Assembly (NCBI RefSeq): GCF_963678635.1
Contig: NC_087068.1
Span: 14,015,872 to 14,079,871, forward strand
Direction of reading: 5' to 3'
DNA: 64,000 nt
Origin: Symsagittifera roscoffensis
Taxonomy: Eukaryota; Xenacoelomorpha; Acoela; Convolutidae
Made by a program: the position numbers and the translations under genes. Positions 12,881 through 24,699 of the stretch are shown piece by piece. Position 1 is the first letter of the stretch. Each line of letters starts with the position of its first letter. A model generated the notes under the pieces. It searched no databases, was not told where the DNA came from, and worked only from the letters and a program-made list of their open reading frames with translations.

Positions 12881-13335
12881 TAATTTATTTTTCGACAACC
12901 TAGATGAAAAATTGATATGTTTCGCCCGTCTCGACCAATTTTCGGTGTGTTTCGACTCTCTCGGCCAAATTTTTGTTATGTTTCGACCTTATCGACCAAA
13001 CTTTGATATGTTTGGACATTCTTAGCCCAACAAACTAGTGTTTTACTTTGCTCGACCGAGTTCAGATGTGTTTCGACTTACTCGACCGAAACTCGACAAG
13101 TTTCGACTTTCTCGACTGTCTCCATCAACTTTTTTGAAAAGTTTGTTTGTTCGACCCCGCATAGAAATGTTTCGATTTCTCGACCATATTTGGTGATGTT
13201 TCGACTCTCTCGGTCGAAATCGCATACGTTTTGACTCTGTGGTGGTTTTATAATTGCTTCTCGACCGCGGAATTTCAGTCGCAAAAGTGCATTTGCTTGA
13301 CTTTCAAAGTCGAAACATAAGTCGAGAACCGGATT
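12880..13335. repeat. TCGAC-rich minisatellite, unit about 30 bp
   Basis: About a dozen diverged units built on GTTTCGACTCTCTCGACC. Spacing is about 30 bp, with each unit carrying GTTTCGAC followed by CTCGACC. Unique within the window. Confidence 0.75.
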
Positions 13336-13755
13336 ATTTGAGTTTGATTTATTTATTTTGTGTCTCGAACAATTGTTTATCTATAAAAACGAGGTAAATA
13401 GTAAGTGCAACAAATACACAAAAATTTTATTTGTGAATTTCAATTTTCTACGTTTGCAAAAAAATCAATGCCAAGTTTCGGATATCTTCTCAAGTAATGG
13501 TAGGGAAGTTTTGAAGTGCGACATTGCAATTTTTAATTAAGGTTTCAACTAAAGACTTTTTGCCTCCTATGGGTAAGCTTGGGTATGAGAGGGGAAATGG
13601 TTCGGTTCTTTTCTCTTTTAAGTCTCAAACTTTAAAAAAAAACTACTATACGGTCGAAAAAAACTACTATACACAATTTGATTATTTGGGCCGTATAATA
13701 AAAACGACTCAACGGTTCCGAATATTTGGGTTAACTGCTTCAGTCTATAACTTAC

Positions 13756-16700
13756 TTGACGCTCTCGTGCTTCTTCAATCGTGATGATGGTTTCGCTGTC
13801 AGCGTGACCACTGTGATCACTGCTCATTCGGCACTTGTTGCAGATGGCTTCTTTGTCCTTCACACAGTAGTAGTTCTTCAGCAGGTCGTGTTTTGAGCAC
13901 TTGTTTAGGCAGTTGTTATCCAAACACTCCTCTTCACTTCCATCACTTCGAAGTTCCGCCTTTCTTTGCTGAAATATGCAATGGTAGGATTGGGGGGACC
14001 CTCTTAGAAACTTTACGTGCTCATAACCGAAGGTTATCCACACTACTATTTTACGTCCATTTTGGCTATTAGGCTTTAAAAAATCGTAGACGCGCCTTTG
14101 GCACCAATCAGAAAAGAGTCATTCGAGATTGATCGAATGCTAAATTGAAAATTTTAGTCGAAATTATTCAAAACTGGACAAATACGCTGACTTTGACTCG
14201 AAATCTAAATAAGTTTGGCCAAGCTGCCCGCATTTCTAACAAAATAGCGTCTTATTAATGTTTTGGATACAGCACCTCAACCTATTTTTGCCGAACAAAA
14301 GAAGGTCGACAATAAGTCCAAAAAAATTATTGCCTTTCTCGAGATAATCCTCAAGACGATGAGGCTATTATCCGCAAGTGTGCTTTCATTGTAACAGAAA
14401 TTAAGAAGTTTTTGAGAAGAAACACTTTAAAGTTTTTGTCAAAAGTTATCAAAACTCCAAAAGCATTACAAGCGTCTTGATGAATACTATCGCTCAATTT
14501 CAGATATGATTTTATAATTTTCTATCAAAGCACTCATTTCTATCAATTTTTGTATTTGAAATAAAAGGGTAGGAGTCTCTAAAACAGGCGCGGATGTAGG
14601 ATTTTATTTTTTTTGGGGGGCAGATATTTCTAAATAGTTTAAGAATTTGGTCAACTTTTCTTTTAGGTTGATCGATTGATTAATGAGCATTACAAAAACA
14701 CAAATGAAACTATTTTGACAAACTATCTGGGCCGCAAGCAGGGGTGGATCTAGGATTTTCTCGAGGGGCGGACTTTCAATAATTTTTCGAAAGTTTTTGT
14801 CGATCTTTATTTTAGGTCGACCAAATATATTATCTGAGCTCTCCTAGACCAGTAAAAGAATTTTAAAAATTTTTGAAAAAAAAAACAGGACAAAAATGGT
14901 TTGACTGTTTTTCATAAAAATTAGTATATAAAAGGTGCCAAAGGCGCGTTTAGAAAAACTTTAGGTCTGCTAGCCAAAAATGTGTTAAAGCCAGCCAGAG
15001 GTGTCAAAGTAATACCAAAGGGGGGACCCTTTGGGTAGTCAGGGGGTCGAATCTCTGAAGGAGGAAAAGCGTCCAAAAAGTTTCAAGCCACTCATCAAAG
15101 GGTTTCGTCAAATCTATTACGTTTTCTTTTCACGCGATACCCTTTCAAAACTAATTTATTTTGTCGCCAAAGACACCTTCAGAAAAATTAGTCTGCAAGA
15201 CAATAAAAGATATCGAAAAACTGTAGTTTTTGGGTGTTGAAAGATTCGAATGCTTTGGGTGGTCAGGGAGTCGACTAAACTCGTCAAAAAAATTATCGTT
15301 TTTAGATTTTTTCTTACCACAACGTACTACAGGAGTTTTTAGGAGAAAATCAGGGACAATTTAAGAAACGTTGAACAGCTATGTATGCTACTGAAGCTTT
15401 GTGTGTCGCCATTAGTGAATCTTTCAAAATTTTGTAATAAATTCTCCCAGTTTCCATAAGAAAAAACTATATTTAGGTTAAATATATTGTCAATCTCAAA
15501 ATAATCAACTCGGACTGATATCAAGGAGCAAATCAGCGCTTTATGAAACCAATGTGATGAAAAATTCGAAATGTGGCAGAGATTTAAAAAAAAAACTGGT
15601 CATCTACATTCAAATATTCAAACGTAATTAAGTTTTGCAGTACTGGGTCATTGATGCGTAACATTTTTATGATCACTCATTTGGCGTAAAATAAAAACAA
15701 CTTCTGTTCATTTCTATATGAACCCAATGATACAGTTATTCACTTTTCTCAGATTTGCAAAATGTTTCAGAGATACAGATAGCACACTTTTAGAGCATAT
15801 TTTACGATAGCAGATATTTAGGAATTAAGGTTGAAAAACATTTAAATTTTTTTTTAGTCTTTATGATTGTAGGGGGTATGGGTTGTTTAAGAGCAAAAAT
15901 TAGAGATTTGAAGCATGTTAGAAAATCGTTAGAAATTTTTGAGTATTTTTGTATCGATTTTATAATGAAAATATACAGTAAAAAATTTTTGCGAAATAAC
16001 ATTCATTATGATCAAATATTAAACGCATAAAATCGAAGTTTACCATCAAAATTTACAATAGATCTGAAATATCATTTTTCTGTAAATAATAGGGTTTATC
16101 ATTTTTATCACTGCGGGATTCTTAATTCGTCGGCTCTTGTCATTCTCTTACGCTCAATTTATAGAAAAAAAAACAATTTATATGATGAAACTTAAAATTG
16201 AAAACTGGAAAATTAATTTTTGCTTAATTTTCCCAACTAGATTTTTGTTTGCGTTTTTGTGCTCACCCAAGCACACATCGGGCATGGATAATTGAGAAAC
16301 CAGTTTAAAAATAAATAATCGCTTGTTTGAGAAGCAGAGCTTACAATGGATAATATAATCGCCTCTCAAACCAAAAGGCTTCACCAATATCTGCGCTCGT
16401 TGTTTGCGTGGGTGATCAAAAACACAATTACAAAATTTTTTCAAAATTTATTCTTCAAATTTTAAAATCACAAGAATTAAATAATTTTTCTTCAGTTTAA
16501 AGACGATGATTAAGCTTTAAATTTTTTCAAGACTTAATTTTGAAATTTTAACTTTTAAATTTAATCATATAAACTTAAGTTATATGGCAGTTTAGAAAAC
16601 GATTACTCACTTCAACCAGAGCGTAGAGGGGGTAGTTGAAGGGAAAGTCAGTGCTCGTACACTGTGGCTCAGAAATGGCAGAACTGCAGTCACCTCTCGG

Positions 16701-17278
16701 ACACACCATGGATCCCCTCTCTCTGCGCGTTTTCAGATATTCGCCCAGACAGTCGGTCGGATTAGAAGAACCTTGTCGAGTGTTTTTACGATGTTTTAAC
16801 ATGAGTATTAAATATTTCCTTTTAAAAATAATGTCTCTCTGCGCCGATCCGGAAAAAAATGCAATTTTCAGACAATTCACTATAATTTCAGAAAAATTCA
16901 AAGCTGCTTTAAAAAAAACTCAGACCTGAATTGGGATTGACACAAATCAGATATGAAGTTTCACTACTCAGAAATAAATACTCAACAATTCGAAAGAAAG
17001 AGCTGTGAAAATCACAAGTAATTAGATCATTTTTCTTCAGTTTAAAGGACGATGATTATGCTTTAAGCTTTTCGGTATTTTGGTTTTTCAGCCACGAGAA
17101 AGAACCCCCACCCCGATACGGAGCTGTTGAAGTTTGTTTTGGGTGTGAATGAGTAAAAATACTCGCCTTGTTTTCCCGAAGGACCGCAGAACGAGTGACC
17201 ACAGGGTAACATGCGCGGATTCACGAACATTTTCTTGCATAATCGACACCGGTAGCTTTTGTCATCCCTTGCCGCCAT
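13756..17278 (-). CDS. TRIM-like RING/B-box gene, copy 2 (exons 17167-17278, 16611-16771, 13756-13968)
   Basis: Second copy of the same gene, one 13.94-kb period to the right. Exons 1 and 2 repeat copy 1 (RING half-motifs CRLC and CGHSFC, then CLGEYL and CPRGDC). Exon 3 is complete here: 213 bp, 71 residues, phase 0 at both ends, flanked by a TTTCAG acceptor and a GTAAGT donor. It encodes a canonical B-box type 2: CSKH, then C, then VKD, CNKC and SDHSGH, followed by the start of a helical EEARERQ segment where TRIM proteins begin their coiled coil. No later exon is seen between 13755 and the next gypsy fossil at about 12300, so the coiled coil and C-terminal domain are absent or distant. This copy may be a 5' fragment. 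About 300 bp upstream of the ATG the sequence turns into gypsy-derived repeat. Confidence 0.65.
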
Positions 17279-17589
17279 CTCGTCACAAAATAAAGTAATT
17301 TGTTAACTAGTTTTCGTCAATCAGAAAATGGTTTGAATATTTTGAGAACATTAAAGTATGTTCAAAGTTTAAGCTTTGACACAGTTGATTATGCATTTGA
17401 TATTAAACTATTTGAGGCGAGCGAAAAAAAATTTGATACTGCACGTAAATTTAATAGTGCATAGATAAATGGCAAAACTAAAAAAAGTATCTGAAAAAAA
17501 CTTTTAAAAAAATACGTTGGACTTATTACAGTCTTTTGATGAAAAGTTTAACCGATAAAAAGTCCTTTTTTCTGTCGCAAATTGCATGA

Positions 17590-20500
17590 AAACATGTTTT
17601 TGCGTTGATGTTCATGCAAAAACCAATCCGATGAAACACAAAGTATGTGAATTTTTATTAAAACTTGAAAATACGTTTTCTTAACTGCGACAACACATTA
17701 ATTTTTCGCGTTGTGATGATATTTTAAGAGAAAGAAAGCCTTTTGTGGGGATTCGACCCCTTTCAACCCAAATGACCCCCCTGCGGTATTATTTCATCTT
17801 ATCCATTTTCGTCTGACCTCCCGTAAAAATTGTCTAAAGCGCATTGGGCTCCATCATATTTTAATTTTGAGGGGAAACGCTAGCAAAAAAAGCAATTTTT
17901 TTGGTCAAAACCTTGCAAATGTGCCCTAAAACCTTTTTTTCTTTTTGTTTCTCAAACATGGGTTGATCATAAAAGGTAATCAAAGTTTTTGCAAACTTTT
18001 TGAAAAACCCTCGCCCCAAAAAAATTCTAGATCCGCGCCTGTCTTGAATGACTTCATCAAGTTTTCAATTCAATTTGTCTAAGAACTATTCAAAAATATT
18101 TTTTTTTCTCGACACGCATTTTCGAAAGAACGCATCGCATAACCACAAAGTGACCCCACTTCAATTTTATATTTAACTTTGCTGAAATCAATCTATAACT
18201 CCCAAACATTTAGATGAGTGACATTACACAGACACTCATCAAAAAGGTTGAGATATACGACTATTCGAAGACGAATAAGTAAGGTCATGAGTGGTTGTAG
18301 AATGAAAAGGAGGAATCTCTTTTTTTTGCAGGGGAAAACCAAAGAAGGGCCAAGAGCAGGACTAGGTACGCGACCATCGCGACTGAAAAAAATGGGTGAC
18401 GAATTTTGTAACTGAAATTCTGCTCAAAATTCTACTCGACTTAATCCGACCGAAAAAAGTTGTCTCGACTTTGCGCGAACCAAAACAAACTGTACGCAAA
18501 CGCAAATTTGTACGAACCTATAAGATGAATCGGGATTGAGTGATAAAAAAAAACTACCGAACGACCAATGAGAGTCACATCGCGACTAAGTGAGACAAAA
18601 AAGCGGATTTTTTTGAACAACATAAGAAGATTCTACCGATATGATGTTTTCAATCAACTCAAGATTGCTTATGAATAAATTAATTGATGCAACTACAAAT
18701 TCCTCACTGTACGTGCTTAGAGGTATTGCTACTCCAACCGAATTTCGTGACATCTAGTCTATTAACCCCATTTTGTTTCCAAGTGTTCTATGTCAAAAGG
18801 CAAGTGTTAACATTGTCAAATGTTTTATGTCAAAGTTAAAGGGGATTAAATGGTCGATCCATCTTGCTAGCCTACTCTGGCTGGTTTTTGATTTTTTTGT
18901 TTGCACTTAAAGCACTGATTAAGGCCTGTTGGTCTTTGATTACAGTAAAATTTTTCCCGTATAAATAATATTTAAAGTGTTCGATGGCCCGCCCAAACTA
19001 CCCCTAATAATTCAATTTCGTTTACTGAAAACTTTTCTTCTAGCGAGTGTAAGAATCTTGACGCACAAGCTATTGCCAACCAAGCTTCCATGAAACGTTG
19101 CAATAGTGCTGCCCTTAAACCTGATTGTTCAATATGATGTTGTCAATCGACTCACAAACCACGCGGGTTTCTAAGTTTTGGTCAAAACGTTTATTTTGTG
19201 TTATGTCTGAAACTTGTTCACAAGAAAATACTTGGGTTTCTAAGTTTTGGTCAAAATATTTAATTTGTGTTATGTCTGAAACCAGTTTTAGGATGTTATT
19301 GAATGCTACATTGTGTTCAGCTTTCCAATCAACTGATTTATTCTCTGTAACTTTTAGGAGTGGGTGCAGTGCAACGGCGATTTGTACCAGATGCGGAATG
19401 TACCTTGTGAGATGGTGCATTAAGCCCATGAAATTTTTGGTTGTTTGAATGTTCATGATGGGTTTAGTTTTTCACTAGCTTCTGTTTTCTTAATGAGTGG
19501 TTTCGTACCCTCGATAATAAAGTTATATCCTAGCCATTCAATCTTTTATATGCAAACCTATTTTTGTCAAATGAGATTGCGAAATTTTTCTTGTCCAGTT
19601 TCTGTAAAATTGTCTCTAATTTTGCCTTGTGTAGCTTGAGTGACCCTTTAGTTACTATTAATATATCTTTCAAGTAAGCATATATATTTTTGCAGTTTAT
19701 GAGTGTCAAATTGATTGCTTTTTGGAATTCTGCCGGCATATCTGTTAGGACGTAGAATCCCGTCTGGAACTGATAAGTCCCAGTGATGTTGCCTCCAATA
19801 AAGCTGAAATTGGGAATCATCATGTCGCCTTCCTTTGGGAATAATGCTAAATCGCCGTTGAAAAATGCTTAATTTCTTGCCGCGTCTTTTGGGGGGCTTC
19901 CCGAGTCTACGATGGCAAATATGAATTCCGTGTTTGTTTTTGTTTTAACAATAGGTCCGTTTAGATCATATTCAGTCAAGACAACTAAGTTTTTTTTACC
20001 TCGAACGCCTCAGATATTGCCATTACTGAAACAATATCTTTTTGGAGTTCTTCCCCAACCATTATTGGACGTAAATTCAACAAAGGCTACTGAATCGTGT
20101 TTTGACATCCCGTTGGTGCCTTCCATGTCTTCTTGTCCTTCTTCCTTTCTATCTTCTAGTTAATTAATGTTGGTAGATCGGTTTTCGCAAAATGCCCCAG
20201 TTAAGCGCACTTTGAGCAAGTTTAGTTTTTGCTGGGCATGATTGTAGGTGATTTGGGGAGAATTGTCTGCCACACTTATAATATTGATTTTTTTGTTTGT
20301 TATAAGTTTGTTGATGGCCCCTTTGTATTTTATGTTCTGCCTCGAAATCCGCCACTAGCTCTTTGTGTGTTCTGTTTATCGGCGGATTTAATTATTTGAA
20401 TATTGCTTCCTTGTTGTTGTTACTCCGAATGAATTCGTTTTAATTTTTCGGGTATGTTTAATTCCTTTTTCTCGACGAATTGCATATTCATATGCATCTT

Positions 20501-20830
20501 GTGGACTTTGTGTTTTTGCCAAAAGCTCTTTCGCTATTTTTTCTTTATTGCTGAGGGGTGTAAGCATGCCACGATCCCACTCGTCTTCTCTATTCTCACA
20601 ATCAGCGCAAGACGCTAATTCTACGATGTCCACTTGGAATTGTTCCAAGGTTTGATTTTCTTCTCTGAAGTTATATCTTTTATATGCTATAACTCTTGTT
20701 GTGATGAAAATTTCCTCTACTTTTGTCATAAGTTCTCTCATTGTTGAAATGTGTAGGTCGAGATTTGGTCGTTTTTTGTAATAAATTGGGATCAAGTTAA
20801 GTGGCTTTTAAATAATTTAATGTAGATTTT
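17590..20830 (-). mobile_element. Ty3/gypsy fossil unit G3
   Basis: Counterpart of G1 in the second segmental copy, shorter in its middle. RNase H, RT (19115-19823), protease region and gag fragments (20164-20795, including a CCHC-like knuckle region) are recognisable on the minus strand. Many breaks. Confidence 0.7.
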
Positions 20831-21784
20831 TCTTCAGTAAATCACTCTTTTTTGTGTATAACATGGGTACAGCCAAATTGTCAGTTTAAGTAGGTGTGAT
20901 ATTTCGCTTTTCCGCTGAACACACATTTAATTTAATCACAAACATCATTTATTTTTCTAAAATATATATGTTTTGATAATGAGATGATGAAAAAGATTGA
21001 AACTCATTGTTTGTTAGCTTTCAGAAAAAAAAACGTATTCAGCGCGCTGAGGGGAATTAGTGGTGTAATTTTTCATTTTTGGTTGCAAATGTTTCACAAT
21101 TTGTTCCAAATTTGGCACTCGTTAACCTTATTTGTTTTTTGTTGACAACTTTAACTTTTTTCTAGACAAACTTTGGCAATTAAAACCGATATTTTGTAAA
21201 AAAAAAAAAAAAAGGTCTCGCAATGCCTTGCACTCTAAGTTTTGGTTTAATTTTTCTTATTTTGCCTTAAATGCGGAATTTTTCATCAAAAAACATTCGT
21301 ACACTTCACAGGCGATATGTCAAACAAATTCTTGCGCGCGATTATTTATAGTATACAAATTAACCAACCTGTCAGAGAAAAATATGATTTATTTCCGATA
21401 TTCAAAAAATGATGCAAAAAATCTTGCGCGCGTTCAGTCAAAATTTTCTCAAAATGCTTGATCCTTCATTTGTTGTTTGTTGATATTCCTAAATTTCCTA
21501 AAATGTTGAAAATTTTGCCAAAAAAGTCTTTAGAGCATTTAAAACGGAGCTCAAAAAATCAATTTGGGTAAAAACTTGCCAATAAAAACTAAGTTTGAGG
21601 AGCGAGTGTTTGCCAGAAAAAAAGTCAAAATTTTCCCAAAAAGTCTTACAACCTCATATTTTTCTTAAAAAGTCTTACAACCCCATATTTACAGAGAAAA
21701 AATGATTTAATTCTGATTTTCAGGAAACGATGCAAAGTTTTTGAGTGCGCGATGGGTCAAATTGGTATCAATATGATTTAAACC

Positions 21785-24590
21785 CTCACCGGTGGTTTTT
21801 GCGTTGGTGTTCATGCAAAAACCAATCCGATGAAACACAAAGTATGTTAATTTTTATTAACACTTGAAAATACGTTTTCTTAACTGTGGCAGCACATTAA
21901 GTTTTCGCCTGTTGTGATATTTTAAGAGAAAGAAAGCCTTTTGTGGGGATTCGACCCCTTTCAACCCAAATGGCCCCCCTGCGGTACTATTTCACCACAT
22001 CCATTTTTGGCTGACTGCCCGTAAAAAAATTGTCTGAAGCGCATTGGGCTCCATCATATTCTAATTTTGAGGGGGAACGCTAGCAAAAAAAACGAAACCT
22101 TGCAAATGTGCCCTCAAACCTTTTTTTTTCTTTTTGTTTCTGAAACATTGGTGGATCATAAAAAGTCATCAAAGTTTTTGCAAACTTTTTGAAAAACCCC
22201 CATCCCAAGAAATTTCTAGATCCTCGCCTGTGTTGAATGAATTCATCAAATTTTCAATTTCAATTTTTCCAAAAACTATTCAAAAATAGTTTTTTTTTGA
22301 CAGGTGTTTTCGAACGAACGAATCGCATAACCACAAAAAGACCCTCTTCAATTTAATATATAATTTCGCGGAAATCAAAAAATAGCTCACAAAAATTTAG
22401 ATGAGTCACATTACACAGACATTCACCATGAAGGTTCAGCTACACGACTATTCGAAGAAGAATAAGTAAGGTCATGAGTGGTTGTAGAATGAATAGGAGT
22501 AATCTCTTCTTTTTTGTAGGGGAAGACCAAAAAGGGACGAAGTCCGAAACTAGTTACGCGACTATCGCCTGACAAAAATGGGTAATGAATTTTGCTAATG
22601 AAATTCCGCTCAAAATTCTACTCGACTTAATCCGACCGAAAAAAAATTGTCTCGATTTTGCGCGAACCAAAACAAATTGTACGCTAACGCAATTTTGTAC
22701 GAACCAATAAGATGAATCGGGTTAGGAATTGCGTTTTTTTCGAATAATGTTTGCAGTTTATGAGTGTCAAATTGATTGCTTTTTGGAATTCTGCCGGCAT
22801 ATCTGTTAGGACGTAGAATCCCGTCTGGAACTGATAAGTCCCGGTGATGTTGCCTCCAATAAAGCTGAAATTGCATTGATCTCTAGTCTGTTTATCCAAT
22901 GGAATTTGCGAGTGTGCGTATCATTAGCGAATTGGTGAAAATAACGTTTGATTTTTTGTATCTGATTTTACCTCTTGTGCTATTTTGTCCTGGAGGAGAT
23001 CTATGTTTGGCGTTTGGTATTGATTTTTGAGGATGAACTTGTTGATCTTTTTGGAATCCAATGCCAATTTTACTGTTTGGTCCTTCATTATGGTTACTAC
23101 GATCGGGCTGATAAATTTTTTGTCCGATCATTCATCCCGTTTGACGGTGTGTTTTTGGTCCACCAATTTGTTTAGCTCTTTTTCTTCATTTCTTTCTTGT
23201 AGATGGATCGGGAACTTTTTGCCGAATAGGAATTGCGTTTTTTTTGAATAATGTTTGCAATGTGTGGTTTTTTGATTTTCCTATTGGTATACATAATTGT
23301 TTGAAATTACCTTTAACCCACTGATTCAATTCAGGGTTTGATTCTTCCGTTTCTCGTTTACTTAGCTTTCGGTTTGGTTCTTGTTTTTCCTGTATTAGTG
23401 TTATGCCAATTTAAGGTAGTAGGTTTCTACCTATTATGTTTGCTTTCTGGTCATCCCTTATCTTGAATGGGAATAATAATATCGCCTTTGATGAATGAGA
23501 ACAAAAATGGGAAAAATGGCAATCATAATATCGCCTTTAACAATATCTTCAATGGGAATCAACATATCGCCTTCCTTTGGGAATAATGCTAAATCGCCTT
23601 TGTAAAATGCTTAATTTCTTGCCGCGTCTTTTGGGGGGCTTCCCGAGTCTACGATGGCAAATATGAATTCCGTGTTTGTTTTTGTTTTAACAATAGGTCC
23701 GTTTAGATCATATTCAGTCAAGACAACTAAGTTTTTTTTACCTCGAACGCCTCAGATATTGCCATTACTGAAAAAATATCTTTTTGGAGTTCTTCCCCAA
23801 CCATTATTGGACGTAAATTCAACTAAGGCTACTGAATCGTGTTTTGACATCCCGTTGGTGCCTTCCATGTCTTCTTGTCCTTCTTCTTTTCTATCTTCTA
23901 GTTAATTAATGTTGGTAGATCGGTTTTCGCAAAATGCCCCAGTTAATCGCACTTTGAGCAAGTTTATTTTTTGCTGGGCATGATTGTAGGTGATTTGGGG
24001 AGAATTGTCTGCCACACTTATAATATTGATTTTTTTGTTTGTTATAAGGTTGTTGATGGCCCCTTTGTATTTTATGTTCTGCCTCGAAATCCGCCACTAG
24101 CTCTTTGTGTGTTCTGTTTATCGGCGGATTTAATTATTTGAATCTTGCTTCCTTGTTGTTGTTACTCCGAATGAATTCGTTTTAATTTTTCGGGTATGTT
24201 GAATTCCTTTTTCTCGACGAATTGCATATTCATATGCATCTTGTGGACTTTGTGTTTTTGCCAAAAGCTCTTTCGCGATTTTTTTCTTTATTCCTGAGGG
24301 GTGTAAGCATGCCACGATCCCACTCGTCTTCTCTATTCTCACAATCAGCGCAGGACGCTAATTCTACGATGTCCACTTGGAATTGTTCCAAGGTTTGATT
24401 TTCTTCTCTGAAGTTATATCTTTTCTATGCTATAACTCTTGTTGTGATGAAAATTTCCTCTACTTTTGTCATAAGTTCTCTCATTGTTGAAATGTGTAGG
24501 TCGAGATTTGGTCTTTTTTTTGTAATAAGTTGGGATCAAGTTAAGTGGCTTTTAAATAATTTAATGTAGATTTTTCTTCAGTAAATCACT
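21785..24590 (-). mobile_element. Ty3/gypsy fossil unit G4
   Basis: Counterpart of G2 in the second segmental copy. It starts at the shared left-end sequence right after the satellite monomer that ends near 21785. RT fragments (22610-23130) and gag fragments (23906-24342) are visible. Less of the RNase H region is present than in the other units. Many breaks. Confidence 0.65.
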
Positions 24591-24699
24591 CTTTAATCTG
24601 TATAACATGGGTACGGTCAAATTGTCAGTTTAAGTAGGTTTGATATTTCGCTTTTCCGCTGAAAACACAATTAATTTAATCACAAACTTCATTTATTGT

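Larger units (their letters stand above)
1..19810. repeat. tandem segmental duplication, period about 13.94 kb
   Basis: Bases 1-5880 recur at 13939-19810 at very high identity: only scattered single-base and homopolymer differences over most of the length, with a denser patch near 4960-5040. The offset drifts from 13938 to about 13935. Beyond about 19810 the second copy lacks roughly 0.7 kb present in the first, and the pair then continues as related gypsy units. The start of copy 1 is outside the window, so the true unit boundaries are unknown. Confidence 0.85.

Noticed and set aside
13043-13284. Minus-strand ORFs in the TCGAC region
   Set aside because: Translation of a minisatellite; no gene.
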